Origin: Alteromonas sp. KC3
GTDB lineage: Bacteria; Pseudomonadota; Gammaproteobacteria; Enterobacterales; Alteromonadaceae
Length of the DNA: 64,000 nucleotides
Reading direction: 5' to 3'
Assembly: GCF_016756315.1 (NCBI RefSeq)
Contig: NZ_AP024235.1
Span: 2,728,001 to 2,792,000 of the forward strand
Part shown: positions 1 through 9,238 of the stretch, one piece after another
Layout of the letters: each line of letters begins with the position of its first letter
How positions within the stretch are numbered: position 1 is the first letter of the stretch
Translations under genes and position numbers: made by a program
The notes under the pieces: model-generated
What the model saw: only the letters and a program-made list of their open reading frames with translations
Database searches by the model: none
Told to the model about the DNA's origin: nothing

Positions 1-603
1 GCTGTCTAGGTTTGAATATTCGCTACCAGCATTGTTTGCCATAGCGACTTTGATTACGAGTGAAGCGCCAGAACCTATGTTGGCAGTTACTAATGCACTA
101 CCAAAATCATCGAATACTGTTCTGCTGTCGCCTTCGTTTAAGGTTACTAATTCAAAAGCGCCACCGTCTATCGCGTACGACACGTCGATGTAATCAGCAT
201 TTTCAAAAGTACCACTTTGAGAAAGCGCTACTTCTAACGTAATGTCGCCCTGACCACTAATATCAATTGTCTCGGTCTGCCATACAACGTCACCGTCAAC
301 ATCACGTGCCTGCATAGCATTGTTGTTTACTTTGAACCAATCGCTTGTAGCGGTAATTTGTGCGCCGCTAACGTCAATTGACCAACGTTCAACACCGTCA
401 ACTACAACATTTTGGCCTACAGGAATTGGGCCTGTTGCTCCTTTACCCTGAAGTTCAGCGGCTTCAAAGTTTTCTTCCCATAGCGTGGTAGCCGCGGCGT
501 TAAAAGAGAGAACACTGAGTGAAAAAGCGCCGGTGAGAAGCGCATTGACGACTTTTGCCGTCTTTCTCAGTGAGAGGTTGTGTGTGTTATTCTGGATAGT
601 CAT
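1..603 (-). CDS. exported protein, N-terminal part (runs off the left edge)
   Basis: The reading frame is open from an ATG at 603 to the window edge (201 codons), so only the N-terminus is present. The first ~37 residues form a long signal peptide: a charged start with LRKTAK, then a hydrophobic stretch ending in AAA. The mature part is rich in Asp, Gly and Ser, has almost no Cys, and reads as a beta-sandwich (jelly-roll-like) domain of the kind found at the front of large secreted enzymes and adhesins. A GGAAGA ribosome binding site precedes the ATG. The catalytic part, if any, lies outside the window, so no function is assigned. A large extracellular hydrolase or nuclease is one possibility. 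Confidence 0.75.
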   Translation of the reverse strand, partial: MTIQNNTHNLSLRKTAKVVNALLTGAFSLSVLSFNAAATTLWEENFEAAELQGKGATGPIPVGQNVVVDGVERWSIDVSGAQITATSDWFKVNNNAMQARDVDGDVVWQTETIDISGQGDITLEVALSQSGTFENADYIDVSYAIDGGAFELVTLNEGDSRTVFDDFGSALVTANIGSGASLVIKVAMANNAGSEYSNLDS

Positions 604-927
604 TATTTTAATCTTCCGATTTATAGGAAGGTATAAAATCTTATACATACGTATACACAGCAAGCACTTAACGAAAATAATAATATAAACGTCACACTTC
701 TTATTAATCAGCAACTTACAGCTTTAAAATAAGTTTATTTATTAATTAACTCCACTGTACTTCGGGTCAGGGAAAGTTGAGTTGTCACATAGCGCGGTTG
801 CTTGTGTTTTGAAGAAAAATAGAAGGTGTTTAGCGACCTAAGATGGTGCTGCGCGATTTACTTCTGCACAAAAAAAGAGCACCAAATGGTGCTCTTTTTA
901 TTTACCTAATCGGTACCTTATTGCGCG
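604..927. other. intergenic region between the exported protein and the M1 peptidase
   Basis: This 324-base stretch holds the upstream region of the leftward exported-protein gene. It is AT-rich around 640-740 and contains a TACGTA-centred palindrome near 645-655. It also holds the terminator of the M1 peptidase at 872-899. I see no convincing gene in it. Confidence 0.6.
872..899 (-). terminator. rho-independent terminator of the M1 peptidase gene
   Basis: A perfect 12-bp stem (AAAAAGAGCACC pairing with GGTGCTCTTTTT) has a four-base loop. Read on the minus strand it is followed by a run of T. It lies ~30 bases past the stop codon of the leftward M1 peptidase. Confidence 0.85.
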
Positions 928-3528
928 TTATTGCGCGTAGCTTGCTAAAAACGCATCAAAGTCAGCTTGAAACGCCTCCTTCAACCGCATACATTGCATA
1001 GACTCATCTTTCATTATTTCTACGCCGCGAGGCATACCCTGATGGTCATCTGCTATAGTGGCGTAGAAGTTAGTCGCTAACTTGAGGTTATCCGCTGAGC
1101 AGGTTACTGAGACAAACTCAGGCATGCGAGATACATGATAATCAGGCATTTTTGCTATCAAAGCTGTCTTGTTGTTCGACAGCCACTCATACAACATTGT
1201 ATGGTCGTCTAAATTACGCGCTACTCGCACTACCATATATAGCGTGTTAGCAGGCGTAATGCTGTCGGTCAGCGCCAAATCAAGCATCTTAAACACCGTC
1301 TCTTTATCGCTAAAATGCATTGAATAAATAAGCGTATTTTTCACGTTCGGCAACTGAGCTTCATTGAACGCTTTTTCTAAGCTTTCAAACCATTTTGCAT
1401 TGTTTGCGCCTTGGCTATTTTTAGTTGCTATTGCAATTGCGGTCCCCGCTATGCCTGATGGCACACTAGTAGTATCTTTAATGTAACGCTTCGCAATGGC
1501 TTCACTTTGCTCAACAAGCGTGCTGTTATTAGCGTGCATGCCTAACAACGTGTACAACTGGTTACGCAAGCGGATCACGTCGGTCGAGTCGCTCCCACTT
1601 TGCTCAAGCGATAACTTGTTAAGTAGTGGTAGATAATCTTGATTTAGCAATGCCGCAAATTGCGCTTTATTGCCCTCATTGACCAAATAATCAAATTCAG
1701 CTAATACACCCACAGCAGCGCGAATCACTTCAGCGTCATTATCTTTCGCCAAGGCATTCAACACTTTCATTACGCTATCAACGCCAACCTCATTTGCATT
1801 AAGCAGTGCTTGGTAGTTGTATAGTAAGTTTTTCTTTTCACGTTTGTTCAACGCATCAATATTATTTAACAATGCATTGAGTTGCCCAGACTCAATTGAC
1901 CAACGGAAGTAACCTGTTGCGTTATCATTCGGGAATACCCACTGTGCTTCTGCTAGTTGCGGTAGTGAAGTGGTTTTCTTGTCAATAAAGACAACGTCAT
2001 CTTTGATTTTCCCGTTAACTTGATAGGTCAGTTTAAGTGGTATAGCCCACGTTTGCTGCTCTACTTCCGCACCTGCCAAATGGAATCGAGTCTGAGTTAC
2101 TTTGCCATCTTTGCTAATATGAATTAGAGGATAGCCCGGCTGCTCTAAATAGGCTTTCATCATAGCACTAAGGTTGAAGTCTGATACGCCGTCAAGTGCA
2201 GCCCATAAATCGTCAGCCACAGTATTTCCCCATGCGTGCTTATTCATGTAATTGCGCACGCCTTCACGGAACTTTTCCGTACCAATTAAAGACTCAATCA
2301 TTTGCAAAATTGACTCGCCTTTAGAGTAATTAAGTCCAAGACCATCCATCACGTCAGGCTGGCTCTTTACTACTTTCTTAACGGGCTTCACTGTAGGGCT
2401 TGCATCTGCGCCAAACGCACCTTCTTGCACAATGCGATCTGCATAATTAAGTTCAGGATACAGCTCTTTCATAGTATGACTTGCTGCCCAAGAAGCAAAA
2501 GCTTCGTTTAGCCATAAATCGTCCCACCACGCCATAGTAACTAGGTTTCCGAACCATTGGTGTGCAAGCTCATGCGCAATAACATTTAATGGGCGTGAAC
2601 GCTCTGTCACACTAGGGTTGTCTTCAAGTAACAACAAACTGTCGCGATAAGTAATTAACCCCACATTTTCCATAGCGCCGTGAGTAAAGTTTGGCACAGC
2701 AACAAAGTCCATTTTTTTGTATGGATATTTAATGTCGAAGAAGTTTTCAAGCGATGCCAAAATCTCTGGCGTATGCTTGATAACAAATTTGGTTTTATCC
2801 GCGTACCCTTTTGGCACATAGATGCGACCAGGAACAGGAAGGCCTGTCATTTCTGCACTATCAAATGGTCCTACTGTGTATGCGATCAAGTAGGTCGGCA
2901 TAGGTTTTGTTTTTTCGAATAAAACAGTCTTTACGCCCGCCTCTACAGATTGCTTCTCAACAGGCGTGTTACCTACAATAACTTGATGCTCAGGTGCGCT
3001 AATAGACATCTGATACGAGATTTTAAAAATGGGTTCGTCGAAGCTAGGAAAAGCCTTACGAGCATGCATGTCTTCAAACTGCGTAAAAATATAATTTCTG
3101 TCTTCAAAGCGTGACAGATACATGCCGTCTGATGAGGTATTCACTTTGCCCTCAAACGCGATCCGCAACGTGTACTTGCCCGGCTCAATAGCCTCTTTTG
3201 CCATGCCCCAATTGATATCATATTCACCAACGGTTACATCCAGAGCAATTTCATTACCACCAGCAATCAACACGGCTGAAGTCACGGTCAAATCTTGCTG
3301 ATAAAACCCAACTTTATTTGTTTCTGTGTTTACTGTGACGTTTATTTCAGTGGTTCCTGAATAGGCAGGGTTATCTGGATCGATGTTAAGGTGAATTTTT
3401 TGGAAAGTCGGTGTAACAGATTTAGGTAATCGATAGTCAACATCTGCTGCGTATGCAGATGTGCCAAGCAGCGACGCAAAGGTAAACAGCGTCACCACCG
3501 CTCCATAGAGCGCAGTAAGTCGTTTCAT
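928..3528 (-). CDS. M1 family zinc aminopeptidase, exported
   Basis: A zinc aminopeptidase of the M1 (gluzincin) family that removes N-terminal residues from peptides. The exopeptidase motif GAMEN is at residues 284-288. The zinc site HELAH is at 319-323, with the third ligand E342 exactly 18 residues later in WLNEAF, so the catalytic core is intact. The N-terminus is a signal peptide (MKRLTALYG..., cleaved near SAYA-AD), which places the enzyme in the periplasm or outside. That differs from the cytoplasmic E. coli PepN. The C-terminal ~400 residues fit the helical ERAP1_C-like domain. At 866 residues it is normal length for the family. It stands alone, with a strong terminator behind it. It probably scavenges peptides. 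Confidence 0.92.
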   Translation of the reverse strand: MKRLTALYGAVVTLFTFASLLGTSAYAADVDYRLPKSVTPTFQKIHLNIDPDNPAYSGTTEINVTVNTETNKVGFYQQDLTVTSAVLIAGGNEIALDVTVGEYDINWGMAKEAIEPGKYTLRIAFEGKVNTSSDGMYLSRFEDRNYIFTQFEDMHARKAFPSFDEPIFKISYQMSISAPEHQVIVGNTPVEKQSVEAGVKTVLFEKTKPMPTYLIAYTVGPFDSAEMTGLPVPGRIYVPKGYADKTKFVIKHTPEILASLENFFDIKYPYKKMDFVAVPNFTHGAMENVGLITYRDSLLLLEDNPSVTERSRPLNVIAHELAHQWFGNLVTMAWWDDLWLNEAFASWAASHTMKELYPELNYADRIVQEGAFGADASPTVKPVKKVVKSQPDVMDGLGLNYSKGESILQMIESLIGTEKFREGVRNYMNKHAWGNTVADDLWAALDGVSDFNLSAMMKAYLEQPGYPLIHISKDGKVTQTRFHLAGAEVEQQTWAIPLKLTYQVNGKIKDDVVFIDKKTTSLPQLAEAQWVFPNDNATGYFRWSIESGQLNALLNNIDALNKREKKNLLYNYQALLNANEVGVDSVMKVLNALAKDNDAEVIRAAVGVLAEFDYLVNEGNKAQFAALLNQDYLPLLNKLSLEQSGSDSTDVIRLRNQLYTLLGMHANNSTLVEQSEAIAKRYIKDTTSVPSGIAGTAIAIATKNSQGANNAKWFESLEKAFNEAQLPNVKNTLIYSMHFSDKETVFKMLDLALTDSITPANTLYMVVRVARNLDDHTMLYEWLSNNKTALIAKMPDYHVSRMPEFVSVTCSADNLKLATNFYATIADDHQGMPRGVEIMKDESMQCMRLKEAFQADFDAFLASYAQ

Positions 3529-3687
3529 GGTGTTTTTTATCCGTAGAGTGGGAAATAATCCCTATTTTTATCCACGGATAAGGATAAATAGGTCTGCGTG
3601 CTATGGCAATGAAGCGGGCAATTGTCGCCCACACAAATTGTTACTAATCATTTCAAAATCAGCCTATCGCGTATAAAAAACACAAAA

Positions 3688-5607
3688 TCAGAAGTGATAT
3701 CGGCGAAGTTGCATCTGCATTTGCTTAATCTCTTCTACTAATGCTCCACAACTTATTGCGACATTATTGGCGTAATCTGTATTGGCCTTGCCTACTTCGT
3801 GGATGGTCGCCAGCCCTTTTTTAACGCCATCGGCAACGCCTTTTTGCCCTTCCGCCATAGTGGCTGCATCTTGATTAAGTGTAGTGATGCGCGCTACAGC
3901 ATTTAAAGCCTGATGAAGTGAATCACCCGCTTTCTGAGTAATGTCGACCGTCTTGAAGGCAGTGTCTTTATTTTGCTGCATTTTTTCAGACGCTACACGG
4001 CTACCGTGTTGTAGACGCTCAATCATATTTCTAATTTCTTCAGTCGATGATTGTGTCCGGCTGGCTAACGACCGGACTTCATCGGCAACCACTGCAAACC
4101 CTCTGCCCTGCTCGCCAGCGCGCGCAGCTTCGATGGCTGCGTTAAGTGCTAGTAAATTCGTTTGCTCAGCTATGGTTCTAATAACTTCCATTACGCCGCT
4201 AATCTCTTCACTGGCTTGCGCAAGTTCTGAAATAACTTTCACAGACGTATCAACATCGTTGGCCTGTAGTTCAATATCGTGAATAGTTTGCGCTAACACA
4301 TTCACACTGTTTCGCGTGTCAGAGTCTGCCACCTTAGCCGCCTCACTCGAACTTTGAATAGTGCCCGACACTGTGTCTGCGTTTTGTTGAAGCAGCACAA
4401 TTGCATCGTCGATGTTTTGAGTTTCTTTCGCCAGTTCAGCAACGGTCGCCTTAGATTTACCTGCTGTTGTGTTTAATGTTTCAGACTTGGCCAACATTCT
4501 GTCTGTGGCTTCATCTACGCACTGCAATGTTTCTTGTAACTGTCCTAAAAGGCGATTGAATGCTTTCGCCATTGTTCCGAACTCGTCACTTCTTGCTGCT
4601 TCAAACCGAAACGTTAAATCTCCTTCGCCTGAGGATAAGTTACTAACAACACCTATAAACTCATCTAATGGTTTGCCAACAATATGCTTAACAAGCAACC
4701 AAATAGTTAAAAGTATTCCTGCACTTGCCAGCACAATTTTTATAAATACTGCGAACACCGCTTGACCAATCAGCGCCGACTTTTCAGAGGAAGATGCAGC
4801 TAAAATAATGTCATAACCCCATGGCGCGAATGGCGTTACGGTCACTAACCAGTCTTTGTCATTGGCAAGCGCCTCTTGCACAATGGCGTCGCTCACATGA
4901 GAAGAGTGCATTCGAATATTCCCTTTCGCGTCTCTAAGAGCGACAAAACCATCTTCTAGTAAATGGCTTTGCAATATGGCTTCTTCAAGAACCTTTAGGT
5001 CTGCAGAATACCCTACATACCAAATTCCAATGACGTTTCCAGATGAATCAAACATGGGCTCGTACCCTGTCAAGTATGGGCTTCCCAGAATGTCTACGGC
5101 GCCGTAATAGGCATTTTTATTTTGAATTTGTTTAATGGCTTTACCTGAGGGGGCTAATTTAGTGCCTATGGCCCTTTCGCCATTTTTAATCACGTTGGTA
5201 CTCACGCGAATGTAGTCATCACCTGTCTTGCTAAATAAGGTGGCGGTGCCCCCCATTACCTGTGTGAGTCCATCTACTAGTGTAAAATTATTAGCCTGCG
5301 GTGTATTTCCCAATAGTAACTGAGTAGCTGGCGTTGATTTGACCATGACGCTTGAAGCCTGACTTGGTGCGCCCAGTTCTGCCCCTCGTTGCTTTAGCAA
5401 AGCCATACTACTTTTTACTCTTTCAAGCATAATGGCGTCAGTCACAGTGAGAATATTTGAAAGGCGGTCAGCAGTTTCTTTTTTCTGCGTTTGTATTTTT
5501 TCATTTACAGATGAAGAGGTTGTAAAGACAGTAATGACAGCGATTATTACAGCAAAAAACGTAATAACTGCGGTCACTGATATTAGAAATTTACGCTGGA
5601 TTGACAT
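3688..5607 (-). CDS. methyl-accepting chemotaxis protein with Cache sensor domain
   Basis: Membrane chemoreceptor of 639 residues. A first membrane segment lies at ~8-30 and a periplasmic Cache-type (Cache_3-Cache_2 style) sensor at ~35-270, with the typical end G-x-WYVGY. A second membrane segment is near 280-305, followed by HAMP at ~305-360 and a cytoplasmic signalling hairpin. The hairpin tip carries the invariant [20 protein letters not shown] followed by FAVVADEVR. Ligand binding outside is expected to modulate CheA through CheW. The protein ends in RRYHF with no CheR/CheB-binding pentapeptide, so adaptation may depend on other receptors. No che genes are adjacent. The ligand cannot be read from sequence. 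Such Cache folds often bind small organic acids. Confidence 0.92.
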   Translation of the reverse strand: MSIQRKFLISVTAVITFFAVIIAVITVFTTSSSVNEKIQTQKKETADRLSNILTVTDAIMLERVKSSMALLKQRGAELGAPSQASSVMVKSTPATQLLLGNTPQANNFTLVDGLTQVMGGTATLFSKTGDDYIRVSTNVIKNGERAIGTKLAPSGKAIKQIQNKNAYYGAVDILGSPYLTGYEPMFDSSGNVIGIWYVGYSADLKVLEEAILQSHLLEDGFVALRDAKGNIRMHSSHVSDAIVQEALANDKDWLVTVTPFAPWGYDIILAASSSEKSALIGQAVFAVFIKIVLASAGILLTIWLLVKHIVGKPLDEFIGVVSNLSSGEGDLTFRFEAARSDEFGTMAKAFNRLLGQLQETLQCVDEATDRMLAKSETLNTTAGKSKATVAELAKETQNIDDAIVLLQQNADTVSGTIQSSSEAAKVADSDTRNSVNVLAQTIHDIELQANDVDTSVKVISELAQASEEISGVMEVIRTIAEQTNLLALNAAIEAARAGEQGRGFAVVADEVRSLASRTQSSTEEIRNMIERLQHGSRVASEKMQQNKDTAFKTVDITQKAGDSLHQALNAVARITTLNQDAATMAEGQKGVADGVKKGLATIHEVGKANTDYANNVAISCGALVEEIKQMQMQLRRYHF

Positions 5608-5722
5608 GTACTCTACTCACTAACTCAACAAGTGTAATATCGCCAGCACAGCCATGTGATTAGGTGGAGGATCCCTTAGCAATAAATTTAGGTCAAAAAA
5701 ACACAAGCGCAACTTTTAGTAC

Positions 5723-5974
5723 TTATTTCATATGCACTTTTCCACCCACAATTTTTAAAGAAGGTTCGCCCCTTATCATTGCGCTTCGCGCAAACTGACT
5801 ATTGCATGAAGGGCAGATGCCTTCTTCATCAGTGTAATCTTCGACAATTCGGGACTTGAAGCATTTGACCAGCGCCCCTTTGCCTCCTTTGCGGTATTTG
5901 TAAAGTTGGCATCGACATCTAGCACAAAAAATCTGTACCGTTTTGACAGGCCCTTTGGCATTTGGCTTCGCCAT
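5723..5974 (-). CDS. small zinc-ribbon-like protein
   Basis: An 83-residue basic protein with cysteines at positions 17, 20, 22, 38, 54 and 57. These form two CxxC knuckles (CARC and CPSC) and suggest one structural zinc site with spare cysteines. It has no signal peptide or membrane segment, so it is cytoplasmic. An AAGGAGT ribosome binding site sits seven bases before the ATG, which supports it as real. It lies upstream of the chemoreceptor in the same direction, but the 115-base gap does not prove co-transcription. I do not recognise a named family. Zinc-ribbon proteins of this size often bind nucleic acid, but that is only analogy. Confidence 0.7.
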   Translation of the reverse strand: MAKPNAKGPVKTVQIFCARCRCQLYKYRKGGKGALVKCFKSRIVEDYTDEEGICPSCNSQFARSAMIRGEPSLKIVGGKVHMK

Positions 5975-6149
5975 AGTACTCCTTGCTGAGATTTACAAAA
6001 TTTTCAAAAAAATTAAATTTAATCAGTGTCACATGCCTGAAATCTTGACAATTTTTAATGCATCGACTTCTTTTAAAGGGCAATAGCTTAACCAAAAGTA
6101 CTATTACAACAAAGCTCATTCATTGTAATTAATGTCTAAGGAAACACAC

Positions 6150-7346
6150 ATGAAAAAACTGGCAACATATTGTACGGCGGCTGCTGTGCTAACCGGTCTG
6201 CCTACATTTGTACATGCAAATGATGATTTTCGTATCTCAGGTTTCGCTTCTCTGGTTGGCGGCACTGTTATTGATGGAGACGGTTACTGGGCGCGACTTC
6301 CCGAGGCAGCGGGTCAATACGACACGGGTTTAGAGTTTCAGACCGAGTCGCGACTAGGCTTACAAGGGCGTTATCAGGCTAGCGACAAACTCTCATTGAC
6401 GGCACAAGCCATATTTAGAGGCATCAACGATTTTGAACCGACTTTAGAGTGGCTTTACGCATCGTATGAAATCACCCCAAGTTTAGAGCTTAACGCTGGC
6501 CGCATGCGCCTGCCCGTTTATCACTTTTCAGATTATATGGACGTGGGTATTGCTTACCCGTGGTTGCGTGTCCCATCTGATGCTTATTCACTTGCAGTTA
6601 CTAATTATCACGGCATTAGCTTACGCTATATGCTCGATTGGGATGCAGGTACTACTAACTTCTTGCTTTATGGCGGTCAACAAGACACAGATCCAAACGA
6701 TCTAATTACCACCATTGAGCAATATAAAACTGAGCAATTGTATAACGAGAACGGTGGTTTTCGCGGCGTGCGCGGTATCCGAACTACCAAAGATTACGAA
6801 GACATGAAGGGTATTGTTGTAGACACCCAAATTGATTGGTTTAACCTTCGCCTTTCATATCTGGAAGGTAAAGAAAACTTCACGTTTTACGCAGAGGGCG
6901 ATTACCCTTCCACACCATTGTTTGGTAACGAGTGGGTAGACACACAATTTATCGATGTGTCTACATCTATCGATTATGACAATTGGTTCTTTATTGCTGA
7001 ATGGAACGAGTACGACAATATTTATACATCGTGGTTTACATCGTTAGCCAAAACATTTGGTGATTGGACACCCTATGTATTCTATTCGAACTTCGAAGGT
7101 GAATTCAGATTCATTGCGCCAGGCGGTATATCAGCAGGCTTTGAAGATGGTGCTACAGGGTCGCTAGATGACGACTATAATTCAATTGGCATAGGCGTGC
7201 GATACAATATAAATCCGCGTACAGCATTAAAATTTGAAATTACTGATTTCAATGATGATGGTGATGCAGCGGTTTATATTGATGAAGACCAAGACGGTGA
7301 TACTGACGCTACCGCTGTGGCGATTTCTTTAGACCTCGTATTTTAA
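6150..7346 (+). CDS. outer-membrane porin-like beta-barrel protein
   Basis: A 398-residue protein with a signal peptide (MKKLATYCTAAAVLTGL..., cleavage near VHA-ND). The mature region is rich in aromatic and acidic residues with alternating polar/hydrophobic strands, and it ends in LDLVF, the terminal Phe expected of outer-membrane barrels. The ATG at 6150 follows an AAGGAA ribosome binding site, so the upstream ATG at 6132 is not used. The next gene, a short PstS-like periplasmic protein, starts about seven bases later, so the two are one operon with a terminator at 7808-7836. The substrate is unknown. The pairing suggests uptake of phosphate or another oxyanion, but this is inference. Confidence 0.8.
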   Translation: MKKLATYCTAAAVLTGLPTFVHANDDFRISGFASLVGGTVIDGDGYWARLPEAAGQYDTGLEFQTESRLGLQGRYQASDKLSLTAQAIFRGINDFEPTLEWLYASYEITPSLELNAGRMRLPVYHFSDYMDVGIAYPWLRVPSDAYSLAVTNYHGISLRYMLDWDAGTTNFLLYGGQQDTDPNDLITTIEQYKTEQLYNENGGFRGVRGIRTTKDYEDMKGIVVDTQIDWFNLRLSYLEGKENFTFYAEGDYPSTPLFGNEWVDTQFIDVSTSIDYDNWFFIAEWNEYDNIYTSWFTSLAKTFGDWTPYVFYSNFEGEFRFIAPGGISAGFEDGATGSLDDDYNSIGIGVRYNINPRTALKFEITDFNDDGDAAVYIDEDQDGDTDATAVAISLDLVF

Positions 7347-7352
7347 GGCGTG

Positions 7353-7763
7353 ATGATTATGAAAAAACTAGCACTTTTATGCCTTGTACTTGCAATGCCG
7401 GTGAGCGCAGCCAATGTTGTTATCGTCAACGCTAACAATGCGTCTGCCACTGATATGGATACTATTCAGCGTATATATCTTGGCAAGTTAAAAGCGTTTC
7501 CCGATGGCAGTAAAGCACTTCCTCTTACTTACGAACAAGGAGATGGAACGCGAGAAGCCTTTAATAATTCTGTTTTAGGTAAATCTGAAAGCCAATACTC
7601 TGCGTTTTGGTCGAAACTTGTTTTTACTGGACGTGGTACACCACCGGAAATGGTAGCTTCTCAAGAGGAGATGGTGAAACTTGTAGGCACTAATCCCAAT
7701 ACCATTGGGTTTGTAGACGAAAGTTTGGTGAATGATTCAGTAAAAGTTGTCGGTAGCTTTTAA
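7353..7763 (+). CDS. short PstS-like periplasmic phosphate-binding protein
   Basis: Small exported protein (~136 residues) with a signal peptide ending near PVSA-AN. The mature part matches the PstS-like (PBP_like_2) fold as found in short stand-alone forms. It has an N-terminal strand, a D-x-I-x-x-I-Y-L-G-K segment, an E-x-GD-G-T-R-E-A-F segment and a closing NTIGFVDESLV strand. Full PstS is over 300 residues, so this is a minimal version and may not bind phosphate in the same way. Start candidates are GTG 7350, ATG 7353 and ATG 7359. AAGG at 7345-7348 fits either ATG. It is translated with the porin upstream and is probably its periplasmic partner. Confidence 0.75.
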   Translation: MIMKKLALLCLVLAMPVSAANVVIVNANNASATDMDTIQRIYLGKLKAFPDGSKALPLTYEQGDGTREAFNNSVLGKSESQYSAFWSKLVFTGRGTPPEMVASQEEMVKLVGTNPNTIGFVDESLVNDSVKVVGSF

Positions 7764-7807
7764 AAACTATGGATAAGCAATCAAATTAGCCATATTAATT
7801 ACCGGAT

Positions 7808-7836
7808 AGAAAGGAGGGCCTATGCCCTCCTTTTCT
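7808..7836. terminator. bidirectional terminator between PstS-like gene and LysR gene
   Basis: A GC-rich stem (AGAAAGGAGGGC with GCCCTCCTTTTCT, one bulged base) with a CTAT loop. It lies between two convergent genes, 45 bases after the PstS-like stop and 10 before the LysR stop. It has T-rich sequence on the plus side and A-rich sequence on the other. Confidence 0.75.
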
Positions 7837-7845
7837 ATTTAAGCA

Positions 7846-8754
7846 TTAATCGGGCAGTGCTGATAAATAATTGAGATTGGCAAAGGCCATGATTACGTCT
7901 TTGGCAAAGTCCACTCGAGGGTTGCGCAGCGCGCCTTTTTTCCATACTAAATAAATATCATTTTCAGGCCCTAGTGGCCCTAAGGGAATTAGCTCGCCTT
8001 TTGCAATACTCTCTTTACATAAATAATCAGGCAAGACCGAGTACCCTATTCCCGCTTTGATTATGGTGCTAATGGCTCGAATATCTGGACACACGGCAGC
8101 TACTGGCGATTCGCACGGTGCATTGAAAACTTCTGAGAAGTAACGCCTTATAAGTGGCAGCTGCTCATCATATGTAACAACCTTATATTGATTAAGCAAA
8201 TGCGCAGTAATTTCCCGTTCGCCTAAAAGTTTTCCCTGCACTCTATTCATCACTAAAACAAGACGCTCGCGATCTAACTTTAAATATTCATATTGTGCAT
8301 CGCTAGGCTCTGATGCGGTGATAGCAAGTTCAACAACGTCATCCTCTAGCAGACTATAGGTGCTTGTCTTGTTACCTATATGCATAACTAAATTCACTTT
8401 ATCTGCTTGCAGTAAATTAGCCAACGCAGGACCAGCAACAACACTCAAATATTCGGCAGGACCCGCTAGATGTAAAGTGCCATGGTCTGTTGACGCCCGA
8501 CTTCGAATTGAAGCGACTTTTTGCTCTAAAACATCAATGTGACCCGCTACCTGCAACGCTAGGTCATCTGCAATCGGTGTGGGCTCAACGCCTCTTGCCT
8601 TTCTTACAAAGAGTTCTTTACCCACAATAGCTTCCATCGCTTGGATATGCGACGTTACCGCGGGTTGTGACATATGAAGTCGAGAGGCTGCGCGGGTTAT
8701 GTTGCCGCTGCGATATACCTCAACGAATGTTTTAAGTTGTGTTAGGTAGGACAT
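7846..8754 (-). CDS. LysR-type transcriptional regulator
   Basis: A 302-residue LysR family regulator. The N-terminal winged helix is at residues 1-62, with the helix-turn-helix around AASRLHMSQPAVTSHI. The rest is the LysR substrate-binding domain that senses a small co-inducer. It is transcribed away from the DJ-1/PfpI remnant and yqhD, the usual geometry for LysR control of a divergent target. The space between its ATG and the neighbouring remnant is almost nil, so the original operator may be lost (see the finding on the truncation). The effector is unknown. Aldehyde or electrophile stress is a reasonable guess from yqhD. Confidence 0.88.
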   Translation of the reverse strand: MSYLTQLKTFVEVYRSGNITRAASRLHMSQPAVTSHIQAMEAIVGKELFVRKARGVEPTPIADDLALQVAGHIDVLEQKVASIRSRASTDHGTLHLAGPAEYLSVVAGPALANLLQADKVNLVMHIGNKTSTYSLLEDDVVELAITASEPSDAQYEYLKLDRERLVLVMNRVQGKLLGEREITAHLLNQYKVVTYDEQLPLIRRYFSEVFNAPCESPVAAVCPDIRAISTIIKAGIGYSVLPDYLCKESIAKGELIPLGPLGPENDIYLVWKKGALRNPRVDFAKDVIMAFANLNYLSALPD

Positions 8755-8777
8755 TTCTTCAACCCATCAGATTTTTG

Positions 8778-9221
8778 ATGACTAATGCAAACTTATCTGA
8801 CTTCTGCCTTCAAACCAAATCCCTTACGATGCTTGCACAATTTGATGCGACGGTAAAACCAACGGCAGCGATATGTCATGGTCCAATCGCCTTACTTTCT
8901 GCTCAACTCAACCCACAATCTTTTGAGTTAGCATTGAAAAACGGTGACAAAGCCACATCACAAGAATGGATTTATGATGGATATAGAATGACCATCTTCT
9001 CAACACCAGAAGAAGAGTATTTTGAGAGTACGCTTGATGATGCAACACTGCTCTACTATCCGGCAGATGCGATGGCTAGCGCCGGAGGCAACATGCAGTA
9101 CAAAGCGATGTGGGCCCCCAATGTAGTAGTGGATCGCGAACTCATCACGGGCCAGAACCCTTTTTCAGACGACTTGTTGGCAGAAAAATTGATTCAACAA
9201 CTTAACGCTATAACTCAATAA
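8778..9221 (+). pseudogene. truncated DJ-1/PfpI (type 1 glutamine amidotransferase-like) protein
   Basis: Only the C-terminal part of a DJ-1/PfpI domain is present. The nucleophile elbow AAICHGPIALL is intact (the Cys is the usual catalytic residue), and the tail with ELITGQNPFS is typical. The N-terminal ~90-100 residues, including the first strands and the conserved Glu and GGHG segment, are missing. Family members of this type are ~225-240 residues. The frame continues upstream to 8739 inside the start of the divergent LysR gene, but residues before about MLAQF (8829) do not look like the family. I read this as a 5' deletion that also removed the intergenic control region. A short functional protein cannot be excluded. 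Confidence 0.65.
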
Positions 9222-9238
9222 GGACAGGCGAAATAACT

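Noticed and set aside
5975..6149. Pho-box-like pattern upstream of the porin
   Set aside because: Only partial similarity (CTGAAATCTTGACA); the second half is not a clear repeat.
8739..8777. Extension of the PfpI fragment upstream to the GTG at 8739
   Set aside because: It overlaps the start of the divergent LysR gene and its residues do not resemble the family.
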